A stretch of DNA of 64,000 nucleotides. It comes from Enterobacter sp. JBIWA008 (GTDB lineage: Bacteria > Pseudomonadota > Gammaproteobacteria > Enterobacterales > Enterobacteriaceae). The DNA is taken from the NCBI RefSeq assembly GCF_019968765.1, contig NZ_CP074149.1, positions 3,534,001 through 3,598,000 of the forward strand. The letters run 5' to 3'. A program made the translations under genes and the position numbers. The notes below the pieces were generated by a model. The model searched no databases. It worked only from the letters and a program-made list of their open reading frames with translations, and had not been told where the DNA came from. This document shows positions 1-9,247 of this stretch, piece by piece. Every line of letters starts with the position of its first letter. Position 1 is the stretch's first letter.

Positions 1-992
1 ACGTGGCTGAAACGCGTGTCATCATTAATATCCACCGACCCGACCCAGCCGCGCACTTTCATATCGGTATGATCCACGACGATCATCGCCAGCGAGCTGC
101 GCGCCGGCAGGCGAGATTTCCAGTTCATCGCCAGCTCTTCCAGCTGCCGCTGCAGTCCGGCATCCAGCGTGGTGACTATTTTAGTGTCGCGGCTTTTGCC
201 GAGCATCATGCGCGCAAAGAGCGGTGCCAGCTGCGGCATCTGTCGGGGGGCCAGCCACACCGATTCTTCCCGTGATTCTTTAACCTGCTTCGCGGACCAG
301 ACGCCCTGCGTTACCATGCGGTCGAGCACTTTGTTGCGCGCCGCTTCTGCCCGCTCAGGCCAGCGGTCCGGACGCAAGCGGCTGGGTGCCTGCGGTAGTA
401 CCGCCAGCAGCGCCGCTTCGGAATAGCTGAGCTGCAACGGCGGTTTGCCGAGATAGGTCCAGCTTGCCGCCCCGACGCCCTGCAGCGTGCCGCCAAACGG
501 AGCGCGGTTGAGATAGAGCGTGAGAATGTCGCGCTTGGAAAGATGCCACTCCAGCTGCATTGCCCGCCAGAGCTGACGAACTTTGCCGCCAAAGGTGCGC
601 GGATGCGGGTCCAGCAGGCGCGCCACCTGCATGGTGAGCGTGCTTCCGCCAGAGACGACTTTGCCAGAACTGAGATCCTGCCAGGCAGCGCGCAGGACAG
701 AGAGCGGGTTTACGCCAGGGTGATCCCAGAACCAGCGATCTTCGTACTGGATCAGCGCCTCAAGATAACGGGGAGAGACCTCTTCAATCGTAACCGGGTA
801 GCGCCAGATCCCGTCGCTATCGGCAAAACGCCACAGCGGCGTGCCCTTCTCATCCACCACCACCCGGGCGGGATTAACCTCTTTCAGAGGTAACGGCCAC
901 AGGCGGTCGGCGGCGACAATCAGCCCCCATAAAACGAGAAGCGCTCCCGCCAGCCATAGCCAGCGGGAGCGTGTCAGACGTGCTATTCGCAT
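1..992 (-). CDS. pbpC: Penicillin-binding protein 1C, N-terminal part (3' end outside window)
   Basis: Bifunctional class A penicillin-binding protein, anchored in the inner membrane and facing the periplasm. About 330 residues are present; the transpeptidase part lies beyond the window edge. The start MRIARLTRSRWLW leads into one hydrophobic anchor (about residues 10-27). The glycosyltransferase (GT51) domain follows with the motif EDRWFWDHPGVN and the downstream SGGSTLTMQVARLL. The ATG lies one base after the yfhM stop codon, so the two are almost certainly cotranscribed. YfhM is the bacterial alpha-2-macroglobulin thought to work with PBP1c. No frameshift is seen in the visible part. Confidence 0.95.
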   Translation of the reverse strand, partial: MRIARLTRSRWLWLAGALLVLWGLIVAADRLWPLPLKEVNPARVVVDEKGTPLWRFADSDGIWRYPVTIEEVSPRYLEALIQYEDRWFWDHPGVNPLSVLRAAWQDLSSGKVVSGGSTLTMQVARLLDPHPRTFGGKVRQLWRAMQLEWHLSKRDILTLYLNRAPFGGTLQGVGAASWTYLGKPPLQLSYSEAALLAVLPQAPSRLRPDRWPERAEAARNKVLDRMVTQGVWSAKQVKESREESVWLAPRQMPQLAPLFARMMLGKSRDTKIVTTLDAGLQRQLEELAMNWKSRLPARSSLAMIVVDHTDMKVRGWVGSVDINDDTRFSH

Positions 993-993
993 A

Positions 994-3900
994 TTACGGA
1001 ACAACAATCAGCGGGCCGCTGGCCGCCCCCGTTGCCCGCCACTGCGGAACGTACATAGACTCCACCATCGGGACAGGCACCTGATAGGTTCCCGGCGTCA
1101 CGGCACGCGCCAGATAGACCAGCGTGACCGGCTGGCCTTCATTTACCGGCACGGCAGCCACAAAGCGGTCGTCGCGGAACTCCATGTGCTGAATGTCCGC
1201 CTGCTGCATCTGGCTGAGCAGGTTCTGGACCTCACTGCCGCTGTCCTGCAGGCTGGCGCTGCTGCTCGCCAGGTTCTGGTTTTCCAGCTCCAGACCCGCA
1301 GGGAGCAGATCCACCACCAGCGCATCCGGCACGTTCTGGCTGGCTTTAACTTCCAGCCACACCAGCACCAGCTCACCGCTCTTCAGCGAAGAGAGCGATT
1401 TACTGCTGCCGTCGGTTGCCAGGATGTGACGTTCAACCTGCAGCACGTTCGAACTCGGCTGAGGGGCATATTCCGGATAGCCGGTGCTGTCCAGACGAAC
1501 CCACAGCGGTGTTGTCCCGGTATTGGTAACCTGCAGCGCGCCAAGCTGCTCGCCGCTCACGTTTTGTACCAGTGACTTATCGCCGCCTGATGCGGTCTCA
1601 GATAGAGAAGTTTTCGCCTGCCACGTACCAGACAGGGTTTGCAGCGAGCGTCCGGCCAGGAACAGCGCGTTGCTCTCCTGCGTTGACAGCCAGCGCTGGC
1701 TGAAAGCCTCTTCAGACAGAGCATTCAGCAGCGTATTTTGCGCATCCGGCAGCAGCTTGTACTCCTCCAGAAGGGAAAGCATCAGCGCGTTATCGCGAAG
1801 CGTGCTGCCGTAATCGGCCATCCAGGTTTTGCTGTCGTTACGCGGCGTTTTGAGCGCCAGATCCAGCGCCTGCTGGCTGCGCGGCGCATCGCCCATCAAT
1901 TTGAGCGCCATGCCCAGCTGCATCAGCGGCAGCCCGGAAGCCGCCTGGGCGTGGCGATCCCAGATTTCACGCAGCGCGCCCAGCGGCGCTTTTTGCTGAC
2001 GCGCCAGCACCAGCGCGGCATAAGCCTGCACGGCGAACTTGCTGGCCTGAGCATCGTCGCTGTAGCGAATGGACATCATGCCCGGGTCCTGCAGGTAGCG
2101 CAGCAGGCGGCTATTGGCGTTATTCACTGCATCGGCAGGTACGCTGTAACCCTGTTCGCCCGCGCGCACCAGGAAGTCGGTCACGTAGGCCGTCAGCCAG
2201 TACTCTTCCGGACCGTTTTTATCCCACAGCGCGAACCCGCCGTCTTCACGCTGCATCTGCAGCAGGCGAGAGATGCCAATATCAATCGCTGCACGGCGTT
2301 TGTCATCGGTGTCGCCCTTGATGCCAAGTGCAGTAAGCTGCGCCGCGTTGGTATAGAGCGACGGGAACAGGCCACTGGTGGTCTGCTCCAGGCAGCCATA
2401 CGGATACGCCTGCAGTTCGCGAATATAGCGCGCCAGATTAAGCGGTGGTTTGCCGCTGAGCAGCAGTTGCCCCTGCAGGGTAGCAGGAGAGAAACCGTTG
2501 CTGTGCTGCACGGGCGCGGTCCAGGACTCGCCGGGGTTAAGCATGGCACCGGTATTGACCGTCTGCGCCGGGAACGCCGGACGCACGCCGATTTTCCAGC
2601 TCTTCTGCTGCGGCGCAAAGGTCTCGCCCGGAAGCTGCAGGCCCATAACCTGCGCGGTCACCTCACCGTCGCCATAACCCTCCAGCGCACGCACCGGAAT
2701 AAACAGGGTGCTGCGCGCGCCAGGAGACAACTGAACCGGCTGCGGCTGCCCGCCTTCCAGCGACAGTTTGCCTGTCGCGGTCAGGGCGATGTTCAACGTT
2801 TGCGGCTTGTCCGTCAGGTTGGTGAGATCCAGCGTCAGCCGTGAGGTGTCCCCGCTTGCCAGGAAGCGCGGCGTATTAAGCTCGGCAATAACCGGCGCGG
2901 CCACCACAATCTTGCTTTCGCTGCTGCCGAAATCGTCTTCCGTCCAGGCCTGCGCCATCAGACGCAGCTCGCCGTTGAAATCACCAATCGGCAGCGTAAT
3001 CGTGCCTTCTCCGTTGGCATCCAGAATAACCGGCTGTGCCTGCTGGGCAATAATAGTGACGTGGTTCACCGGCGGCTTACCGCCGCGCTTCAGCTCATCA
3101 CCGTCACCACCAAAGCGCAGCGCGGCCAGACGCCCCTGCCCTTCAATGACCTGGCCGTAGATATCGTAGATATCCGCGCCATAGCGCTTCTGGCCGAAGA
3201 AAGCCTGCCACGGATCGGGCGTAACGTAATCGGTAATGTTCAGCACGCCGCTGTCCACCGCCGAGACCAGCACGTTCACTTTCTGCGGAACCGCACCCTC
3301 TTTCACGCTGGCTTTCACCTTCACAGAGAGCGTCTGGTTTGGACGCATTTTCTGCGGGTTATCGAGAGCAATGTTCAGACGGCGATTTTCATCGCCCATT
3401 GGCAAATGCAGCAGGCCGACCGCGCGTTTCGGCGTGGCGGATTTGGATTTATCCCCAGGACGTACCACCAGCGTACTCAGGTAGAGATCGTGACGTTTCC
3501 AGGCTTTGTCGACCGGGATAGCGAGATCAAGTCCGTTTGCCGGTACGTCGATCTCCTTCCACCACAGCGGCCCTTCGCTGGACTCGATCATCGCATAGCC
3601 CTTGCCTGCTGCCGGCGCTGCAATGTGCAGATTAATGGTATCGCCTGGCTGATAGGCTGGCTTATCCAGTTTCAGCGTCACGCGGTCGGGACGTGCAGCC
3701 CCGGTGCCGTCGCTGTTATCCTGCCAGCTGTAGCCTGCCCAGAAGCGCACGCTGCTGACCATCTCATCAGGCGCTTTCACCTCCAGACGGTATGAGCCCC
3801 ACTCCACCGGGAAGGTGACTTTACCCGTCTCGTCGGCCTTGAGAGTCAGCTCCTGCTCGCCTTCGACCAGGTCTTTCTGATCGAACTGAGACTGCCAGCC

Positions 3901-5946
3901 TTCGCTCTCTGACCAGTTCCAGAAGTAGTCCCGACGCTCGCGGATCAGGCGAACCTGTAACCCGGAAACGGCCTTTTTCGCTCCGCTGGCATCGGCATAC
4001 ACGATGTCGAAGCTGGCGTTACCGTTCTCGTCAACAATCGGTTGGTTGACGGTGGTATCGGTGCGGTAGTCGTAAACCGCCTTGCTGGCGAACTGAGGAC
4101 GGATACCCGGCAATTCCGCTGCGGGCCAGATAGCCTGCTCAGCACGACGCGTCACCGGACGACCGCCCGACTCCAGCAGGCTGGCCTGCAGGATCAGCTG
4201 TAGCGGAGAGTGCACCTCTTTCCACTGGCTTTCGGTGGAAACCTGCCCACGCCCCAGCTCATCAAGCGTAAGCTGAACTTCATCCAGACTGCGGCTCAGG
4301 TTCTCTTCGGCGATATCGCCAAACTGGAAGCCCGGCAGCGCTGCTACCGCGTCACGCATCGGACGCAGGAAAAGCTGGCCCTGCAGAGAATTACCGTTGG
4401 CCGGTGCGCCATACAGGTAATAGCCCACCACGTTAAAGTCCACGTTATCCTGCGGTGAAACCGGCGTTTTTTGTCCGCTCAGGTTGAGCGCCATGCGCTC
4501 TGGCATGAAGTCTTCGACGTGGAAGTCCCACAGACGCTGCAGGTTATCGCCCGTGTTGGCGCGGATATGCCACATACCGGTCTGCGCCCCGCTGTCCAGC
4601 GGATAGTTAAAGCGATAGAGACCGTTCTCTGGCTTGACGACAATCGTACGTGCGATCTGTCCATCCGGACGCAGCACGTCAAGCTTCACGGGCTGATCCG
4701 GAAGCGGCTTACCGTCACTGTCGCGCAGCAGGCCGTTGAGGATCACCGTTTCACCCGGGCGGTAGAGATCGCGTGGACCAAACATGAAGAATTGCTTGCT
4801 GTAGCCCGGACTCCCTGCGATATCAAACTCCGCCAGATCCAGCGCCGGAAGCTTGAGGTCAAGCAGCGTGGTCTGGCCGTCTTTGCTCGCCAGAATCAGC
4901 GCGGCCTCTTTGTCAGTTTCGAGCTTCGCATGACCGTCGGCATCGCTCTTCGCTTCGGCGAGGGTCTGGCCTTTGTCGTTGAGCAGCGTGACGGTCACGC
5001 CGGACTGCGCCGCACCGTTTTCCAGGCTCTGGGTAAAGATGTCCAGGCGGTTATGGTAACGGTGAGCGGACAGGCCAATATCGCTTAGGGTAAAGAGCGT
5101 TGCGGCGTTGCTGTAGTTGTAATGCCCGGCCTGGTTCATGACCGCGATATAAACGCCAGACTGCTGGAGCGGTTTAATATCCTTCAGGGGCAACAGTAAT
5201 TTTTCGCGTGTATTGCGCGCCGGATTAAGATCGAATCGACCGGTGTAAACCAGCTCCGCCATCTTCAGCAGGTTATCGGACTCCCAGTTGGTCAGCGAGT
5301 TACGGTACTCCCACTGGCTGACAAGAGAGGCCAGCGATTCCGGCTTCACGCGGTAAAAGTTGACATCAACATTGCTGACGTTAAGTGCCATCACCGGCAG
5401 ACCTTCTACCACCTTGCCCGGCAGCAGCGAGCCGCGGCTGGCAAAGCCAACGGTGGGTTCAATGTCCCGGGTAGTCAGGGCTTTTTCATAATCAATGCCA
5501 AACGTAGCCTTGTTCAGCGCCTGCAGGTCACGTTCAACGGTGACGACCAGGTTACGGTTAGGTTCCAGATGGCGCAGGCGAAGCTCTTTCAGGTTAGGCG
5601 CAAGTTCCCACGCCCCGTCAACCTTGCCGCTTTTCTTATCCACGACATGCACCGTTTTGGCAAAATCCTGATCGGGATTTAGCGGAACAGAAAAGGTCAG
5701 CACCAGCGTGGCGGCACCGTCGAGCTGAACTTCTGAGGTATCCAGCAACGTCAGCGCTTTTCCCTGGCTCTGGGCCGCCAGTTTTGCCAGCTTATCAGCG
5801 TCAGGCTTTTCCGCTGCTTTCGGTGTGGATGGAGCAGATGCCGCGGGAGCCGCAGCCTGAGATTTATCGTCGCTGTTATCACAGCCGACAAGCGTAAACG
5901 TGGTAAGCAGCGCAAGAGAGAGCGCGGCTAAGCGAAACGGTTTCAT
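994..5946 (-). CDS. yfhM: Bacterial alpha-2-macroglobulin lipoprotein (ECAM)
   Basis: A 1650-residue periplasmic lipoprotein of the alpha-2-macroglobulin family, thought to trap foreign proteases and to partner PBP1c in envelope defence. The signal peptide ends in lipobox LVGC, so Cys22 is the lipidated residue. The thioester motif CLEQ is intact, with its Cys at about residue 1185, close to the position in the E. coli protein. The body consists of repeated macroglobulin domains, followed by the thioester domain (YIRELQAYPYGCLEQ onward) and a C-terminal receptor-like domain. Length is normal (E. coli 1653). pbpC follows after one base. An intact thioester argues for a functional trap. Confidence 0.96.
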   Translation of the reverse strand: MKPFRLAALSLALLTTFTLVGCDNSDDKSQAAAPAASAPSTPKAAEKPDADKLAKLAAQSQGKALTLLDTSEVQLDGAATLVLTFSVPLNPDQDFAKTVHVVDKKSGKVDGAWELAPNLKELRLRHLEPNRNLVVTVERDLQALNKATFGIDYEKALTTRDIEPTVGFASRGSLLPGKVVEGLPVMALNVSNVDVNFYRVKPESLASLVSQWEYRNSLTNWESDNLLKMAELVYTGRFDLNPARNTREKLLLPLKDIKPLQQSGVYIAVMNQAGHYNYSNAATLFTLSDIGLSAHRYHNRLDIFTQSLENGAAQSGVTVTLLNDKGQTLAEAKSDADGHAKLETDKEAALILASKDGQTTLLDLKLPALDLAEFDIAGSPGYSKQFFMFGPRDLYRPGETVILNGLLRDSDGKPLPDQPVKLDVLRPDGQIARTIVVKPENGLYRFNYPLDSGAQTGMWHIRANTGDNLQRLWDFHVEDFMPERMALNLSGQKTPVSPQDNVDFNVVGYYLYGAPANGNSLQGQLFLRPMRDAVAALPGFQFGDIAEENLSRSLDEVQLTLDELGRGQVSTESQWKEVHSPLQLILQASLLESGGRPVTRRAEQAIWPAAELPGIRPQFASKAVYDYRTDTTVNQPIVDENGNASFDIVYADASGAKKAVSGLQVRLIRERRDYFWNWSESEGWQSQFDQKDLVEGEQELTLKADETGKVTFPVEWGSYRLEVKAPDEMVSSVRFWAGYSWQDNSDGTGAARPDRVTLKLDKPAYQPGDTINLHIAAPAAGKGYAMIESSEGPLWWKEIDVPANGLDLAIPVDKAWKRHDLYLSTLVVRPGDKSKSATPKRAVGLLHLPMGDENRRLNIALDNPQKMRPNQTLSVKVKASVKEGAVPQKVNVLVSAVDSGVLNITDYVTPDPWQAFFGQKRYGADIYDIYGQVIEGQGRLAALRFGGDGDELKRGGKPPVNHVTIIAQQAQPVILDANGEGTITLPIGDFNGELRLMAQAWTEDDFGSSESKIVVAAPVIAELNTPRFLASGDTSRLTLDLTNLTDKPQTLNIALTATGKLSLEGGQPQPVQLSPGARSTLFIPVRALEGYGDGEVTAQVMGLQLPGETFAPQQKSWKIGVRPAFPAQTVNTGAMLNPGESWTAPVQHSNGFSPATLQGQLLLSGKPPLNLARYIRELQAYPYGCLEQTTSGLFPSLYTNAAQLTALGIKGDTDDKRRAAIDIGISRLLQMQREDGGFALWDKNGPEEYWLTAYVTDFLVRAGEQGYSVPADAVNNANSRLLRYLQDPGMMSIRYSDDAQASKFAVQAYAALVLARQQKAPLGALREIWDRHAQAASGLPLMQLGMALKLMGDAPRSQQALDLALKTPRNDSKTWMADYGSTLRDNALMLSLLEEYKLLPDAQNTLLNALSEEAFSQRWLSTQESNALFLAGRSLQTLSGTWQAKTSLSETASGGDKSLVQNVSGEQLGALQVTNTGTTPLWVRLDSTGYPEYAPQPSSNVLQVERHILATDGSSKSLSSLKSGELVLVWLEVKASQNVPDALVVDLLPAGLELENQNLASSSASLQDSGSEVQNLLSQMQQADIQHMEFRDDRFVAAVPVNEGQPVTLVYLARAVTPGTYQVPVPMVESMYVPQWRATGAASGPLIVVP

Positions 5947-6130
5947 CCTTTATCCCTGGCCCATGGAGCCTGTTGGTCGTCGTCCGGATAAGTATTATCC
6001 GCAAGTTTCATTAATTCAAAAAGGCCAATTTTAAAATCTGGAAAGCGCCTCGCAGAACGGCATCACGCCGCCAGGCCGTGATGTAACCGCGATCACAGCC
6101 TATAACGTCACATGTTACCTTTCACGTCAT

Positions 6131-6145
6131 TTGTTTTTAAAACAA
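6131..6145. promoter_or_regulatory. 15-bp perfect palindrome upstream of aglA, candidate operator
   Basis: TTGTTTTTAAAACAA is a 7-1-7 perfect inverted repeat about 90 bases before the aglA start, in the divergent yfhM/aglA intergenic region. A second, shorter GC-rich inverted repeat (GCAC, five bases, GTGC) lies at 6197-6209. Either could bind the RpiR-type regulator encoded at 10093-10863. This assignment is inference only, because no binding motif for that protein is known to me. The rest of the 286-base gap shows no gene. Confidence 0.3.
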
Positions 6146-6232
6146 GAAGATAGCTGGATAAGCTCGCCTGAAGGCTGCTAGTTTTATGACCATGACGCAC
6201 CTCGAGTGCGCGGTTCAAGAAGAGAGAAAGCC

Positions 6233-7777
6233 ATGAAACGAGCCGTGAACGCCCTACAAAATTTCGGAAAATCATTGTACGGACCGGTACTTATTTTACC
6301 GATCGTCGGTCTGTTTATCGCCTTTGGTAACGTACTGGGTAACGGTAATCTCGCTGAATACCTGCCGTTTCTGGGCCATCCGCTAATTCAGCATATTGGT
6401 CAGCTTATCGCGAAATCTGCCGTGTCGGTGCTGGTCAACCTGGCGCTGGTGTTTGCCGTCGGGATCCCGATTGGTCTGGCGACGCGTGATAAAGGCTATG
6501 CCGCGCTGATTGGTCTGGTGACCTTTGTCGTGTTCATCAACGCCATGAACGTTACGCTACAGCTGCAGGGCGCACTGGCGCCAGCTTCTCAGATGAAAGC
6601 GGCCGGGCAAACCATGGTACTGGGCGTTCAGGTGCTGGAGATGGGCGTCTTTGCCGGGATCCTGACCGGGGCGCTCTCCGGATATCTGTACAACAAATAC
6701 TCCGGCGTACAGTTTAACGGCGCGATGGCGATTTACTCCGGCCACTGCTTTGTCGCCATCGTCATGCTCCCCGTCTCCATGCTGCTCGGCGTAATGATGA
6801 GTGAACTGTGGCCGTTTGCCCAGCACGGCATTAGCGCTCTGGCGCTGGCTATTAAAGGCTCCGGGCCGATTGGCGTGGCAATCTACGGTTTCCTGGAACG
6901 TATTCTGGTCCCCACCGGCCTGCACCATCTGGTTTATACGCCGTTCCTCTATACCGAGCTGGGCGGCACGCAGGAGGTGTGCGGCGCAACCTATCAGGGC
7001 GCGCGCAATATCTACTTCGCCGAGATGGCCTGCCCGGATGTGAAGCAGCTCAGCAGCACCGTGGTGTGGGACGCGCGCGGCATCAGCAAGATGTTCGGCC
7101 TGCCTGCCGCCGCGCTGGCGATGTATATGACCGCCAGGCCGGAGCGTAAAGCCATTGCGAAAGCCATTCTGATCCCGGCGGCGCTGACCTCGCTGCTGGT
7201 CGGCGTGACCGAACCCATTGAGTTCTCCTTCCTGTTCGTCGCCCCGCTGCTGTTCGTGGTGCACGCGGTGCTGACCGGTATCGGCATGATGCTGTTCTCT
7301 CTGCTTGGCGTTCACGCCATCGGCGCCAACGGGGTTATCGACTTCATCCTCTACAACCTGCCGCTCGGCACGGAGAAGTCCAACTGGCCGATGTACATCG
7401 TGGTCGGGCTGATCATGTTTGCCCTCTACTTCGTGGTGTTCCGCTTCCTGATCCTGCGCTTCAACATGAAAACGCCGGGCCGTGAGGATGACGATCAGGA
7501 GACGCGCCTCTACAGCAAGCAGGAGTACCAGGCGAAGGGCAATAACGACGGGCTGGGCGAATCCATCGTGGCGGGTCTGGGCGGCCGGGAAAACATTGAG
7601 GTGGTGGACAACTGCTACACCCGCTTACGCGTCACGGTGAAGGATGTCGCCATTATCGACGAGCCGCGGCTCAAGGCGACCGGCGCGAAAGGGATTATCA
7701 AACAAGGTAACAACGTTCAGGTGGTCTACGGGCTGCACGTCAAAAAAATGCGAGAAGCCGTTGAGACGTTTCTCTGA
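6233..7777 (+). CDS. aglA: Alpha-glucoside PTS permease, EIICB
   Basis: Sugar-specific PTS permease that imports and phosphorylates an alpha-glucoside; 514 residues from the chosen ATG (MKRAVNALQNFGKSL). The start is preceded by a purine-rich GAAGAGAGAAAG. The N-terminal EIIC domain has about ten membrane segments and the motifs FLERILVPTGLHH and GVTEPIEFSFLF, typical of the glucose/alpha-glucoside (GlvC/AglA) family. The C-terminal EIIB domain carries the phosphorylatable Cys461 in NCYTRLRV. No EIIA is fused, so phosphate must come from a separate EIIA such as Crr. aglB follows 12 bases later. Exact substrate (maltose, palatinose or other sucrose isomers) cannot be told from sequence; the symbol is by context with the GH4 enzyme. 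Confidence 0.85.
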   Translation: MKRAVNALQNFGKSLYGPVLILPIVGLFIAFGNVLGNGNLAEYLPFLGHPLIQHIGQLIAKSAVSVLVNLALVFAVGIPIGLATRDKGYAALIGLVTFVVFINAMNVTLQLQGALAPASQMKAAGQTMVLGVQVLEMGVFAGILTGALSGYLYNKYSGVQFNGAMAIYSGHCFVAIVMLPVSMLLGVMMSELWPFAQHGISALALAIKGSGPIGVAIYGFLERILVPTGLHHLVYTPFLYTELGGTQEVCGATYQGARNIYFAEMACPDVKQLSSTVVWDARGISKMFGLPAAALAMYMTARPERKAIAKAILIPAALTSLLVGVTEPIEFSFLFVAPLLFVVHAVLTGIGMMLFSLLGVHAIGANGVIDFILYNLPLGTEKSNWPMYIVVGLIMFALYFVVFRFLILRFNMKTPGREDDDQETRLYSKQEYQAKGNNDGLGESIVAGLGGRENIEVVDNCYTRLRVTVKDVAIIDEPRLKATGAKGIIKQGNNVQVVYGLHVKKMREAVETFL

Positions 7778-7789
7778 AAGGAGCTAAAG

Positions 7790-9157
7790 ATGTTTACACC
7801 CCCATTTATTCTGTCGATTGCCGGCGGCGGCAGCACCTACACGCCGGGCATTGTGAAAAGCCTGATGGTGCGCCTGCAGGATTTCCCGCTGGCCGAAATT
7901 CGTCTTTATGACATCGATGAGGCGCGCCAGAACACCATTGCGCCCGTCGTCGAAAAGGTCATTCGTGACCACAGCCAGAGCATCAAATTTACCGTCACCA
8001 GTGACCCGGAAGTGGCGTTGAGCGGCGCGCATTTCGTCTTCGCCCAGATGCGCGTCGGCCAGTACAAGATGCGCGAGCAGGACGAGAAGATCCCGCTGCG
8101 TCACGGCGTGGTCGGCCAGGAAACCTGCGGACCCGGCGGCCTGGCCTACGGGCTGCGCACGATCCTGCCGATGGTGGAACTTATCGATCTGGTGGATCGC
8201 TACGCGCACGAAAAAGCCTGGATCGTGAACTACTCCAACCCGGCGGCGATTGTCGCAGAGGGCGTGCGCCGCCTGCGACCAAATGCGCGGGTGCTGAACA
8301 TCTGCGATATGCCGGTGGCTGCCATGCGTAATATGGGCGCTATTCTGGGTGTCGATCGCCGCAGGCTGGAGGTGGACTACTTCGGCCTGAACCACTTCGG
8401 CTGGTTTACCCGCGTGCTGGTGGACGGCGAAGATAAGCTTCCAGAGCTGCGTAAGCATATCGCGAAGTTTGGCCTGCTGACGGAAGACGCGGCCAAAACC
8501 GACCCGCAGCATTCCGATCCGTCGTGGGTAAAAACCTGGCGCAACATTAAGCCGATCATGGATAACTTCCCGGAGTATCTGCCGAACCCCTATCTGCAGT
8601 ACTACCTGATGCCGAACCAGATCGTGGAACATCAGAACCCGGACTATACCCGCGCCAACGAAGTGATGGACGGGCGCGAGAAAAAGCTGTTCGCCGCCGC
8701 CGAAGAATATAAGCGCACCGGGATCCTGCCGGATGCCTTCCACGTGGGCGTCCACGGCGAGTTTATCGTCGATGTCGCCTGCTCTCTGGCCTTTAACCTG
8801 CGTAGCCGCCATCTGGTAATGGTGGAAAACCGCGGCGCGATCGCCAACCTGCCTTACGATGCCGTGGTGGAAGTGCCCGCTTATATCACCTCCGAAGGCC
8901 CGGAACCGATTCGCGTCGGCCAGGTGCCGCTGTTCCATCAGACCCTTTTGCAACAGCAGCTCGCCTCTGAACAGCTGCTGGTGGAAGCGACCATCGAGGG
9001 CAGCTATGAGAAAGCCCTGCAGGCGTTTACCCTCAACCGCACCGTGCCGACCATGGAGCATGCGAAAGCGATTCTGGATGAGATGATCGAGGCCAACCGC
9101 GACTACTGGCCAGCGCTGCAAAAAGCCTGGCAGGACGGCGAAACGGTGAAAAAATAG
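7790..9157 (+). CDS. aglB: 6-phospho-alpha-glucosidase, glycoside hydrolase family 4
   Basis: Cytoplasmic hydrolase (455 residues) that splits the 6-phosphorylated disaccharide delivered by the PTS permease. The N-terminal Rossmann motif AGGGSTYTPG (residues 11-20) fits NAD-dependent GH4 chemistry. The motif CDMP at 172-175 is the form reported for phospho-alpha-glucosidases; beta-specific members differ here. The NHFGW segment (201-205) supplies another conserved active-site stretch; GH4 enzymes also need a divalent metal such as Mn2+. It is translated directly after aglA and is followed by a terminator at 9190-9226. Closest described relatives are Klebsiella AglB and E. coli GlvA. Confidence 0.9.
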   Translation: MFTPPFILSIAGGGSTYTPGIVKSLMVRLQDFPLAEIRLYDIDEARQNTIAPVVEKVIRDHSQSIKFTVTSDPEVALSGAHFVFAQMRVGQYKMREQDEKIPLRHGVVGQETCGPGGLAYGLRTILPMVELIDLVDRYAHEKAWIVNYSNPAAIVAEGVRRLRPNARVLNICDMPVAAMRNMGAILGVDRRRLEVDYFGLNHFGWFTRVLVDGEDKLPELRKHIAKFGLLTEDAAKTDPQHSDPSWVKTWRNIKPIMDNFPEYLPNPYLQYYLMPNQIVEHQNPDYTRANEVMDGREKKLFAAAEEYKRTGILPDAFHVGVHGEFIVDVACSLAFNLRSRHLVMVENRGAIANLPYDAVVEVPAYITSEGPEPIRVGQVPLFHQTLLQQQLASEQLLVEATIEGSYEKALQAFTLNRTVPTMEHAKAILDEMIEANRDYWPALQKAWQDGETVKK

Positions 9158-9189
9158 GGGCTTGCTCGCGAGTTGAACGTGGTTTGCTT

Positions 9190-9226
9190 GTCGGTGTCAG
9201 AAAAAACACCGACAATCCTTTTTTAC
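9190..9226 (+). terminator. Rho-independent terminator after aglB, in the sseA leader
   Basis: Perfect 8-bp stem GTCGGTGT / ACACCGAC with an 8-base loop, followed by AATCCTTTTTT. It ends about 20 bases before the sseA start codon, so it should end the aglAB transcript just upstream of sseA. sseA must then have its own promoter very close by, or depend on read-through. Confidence 0.7.
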
Positions 9227-9247
9227 GGAAAAGAATGGAGGCAACCC

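Noticed and set aside
7784..9121. 445-codon minus-strand frame opposite aglB
   Set aside because: It mirrors aglB codon for codon; its composition (many His, Gln, Arg, Phe) is that of an antisense reading, and aglB has clear GH4 motifs.
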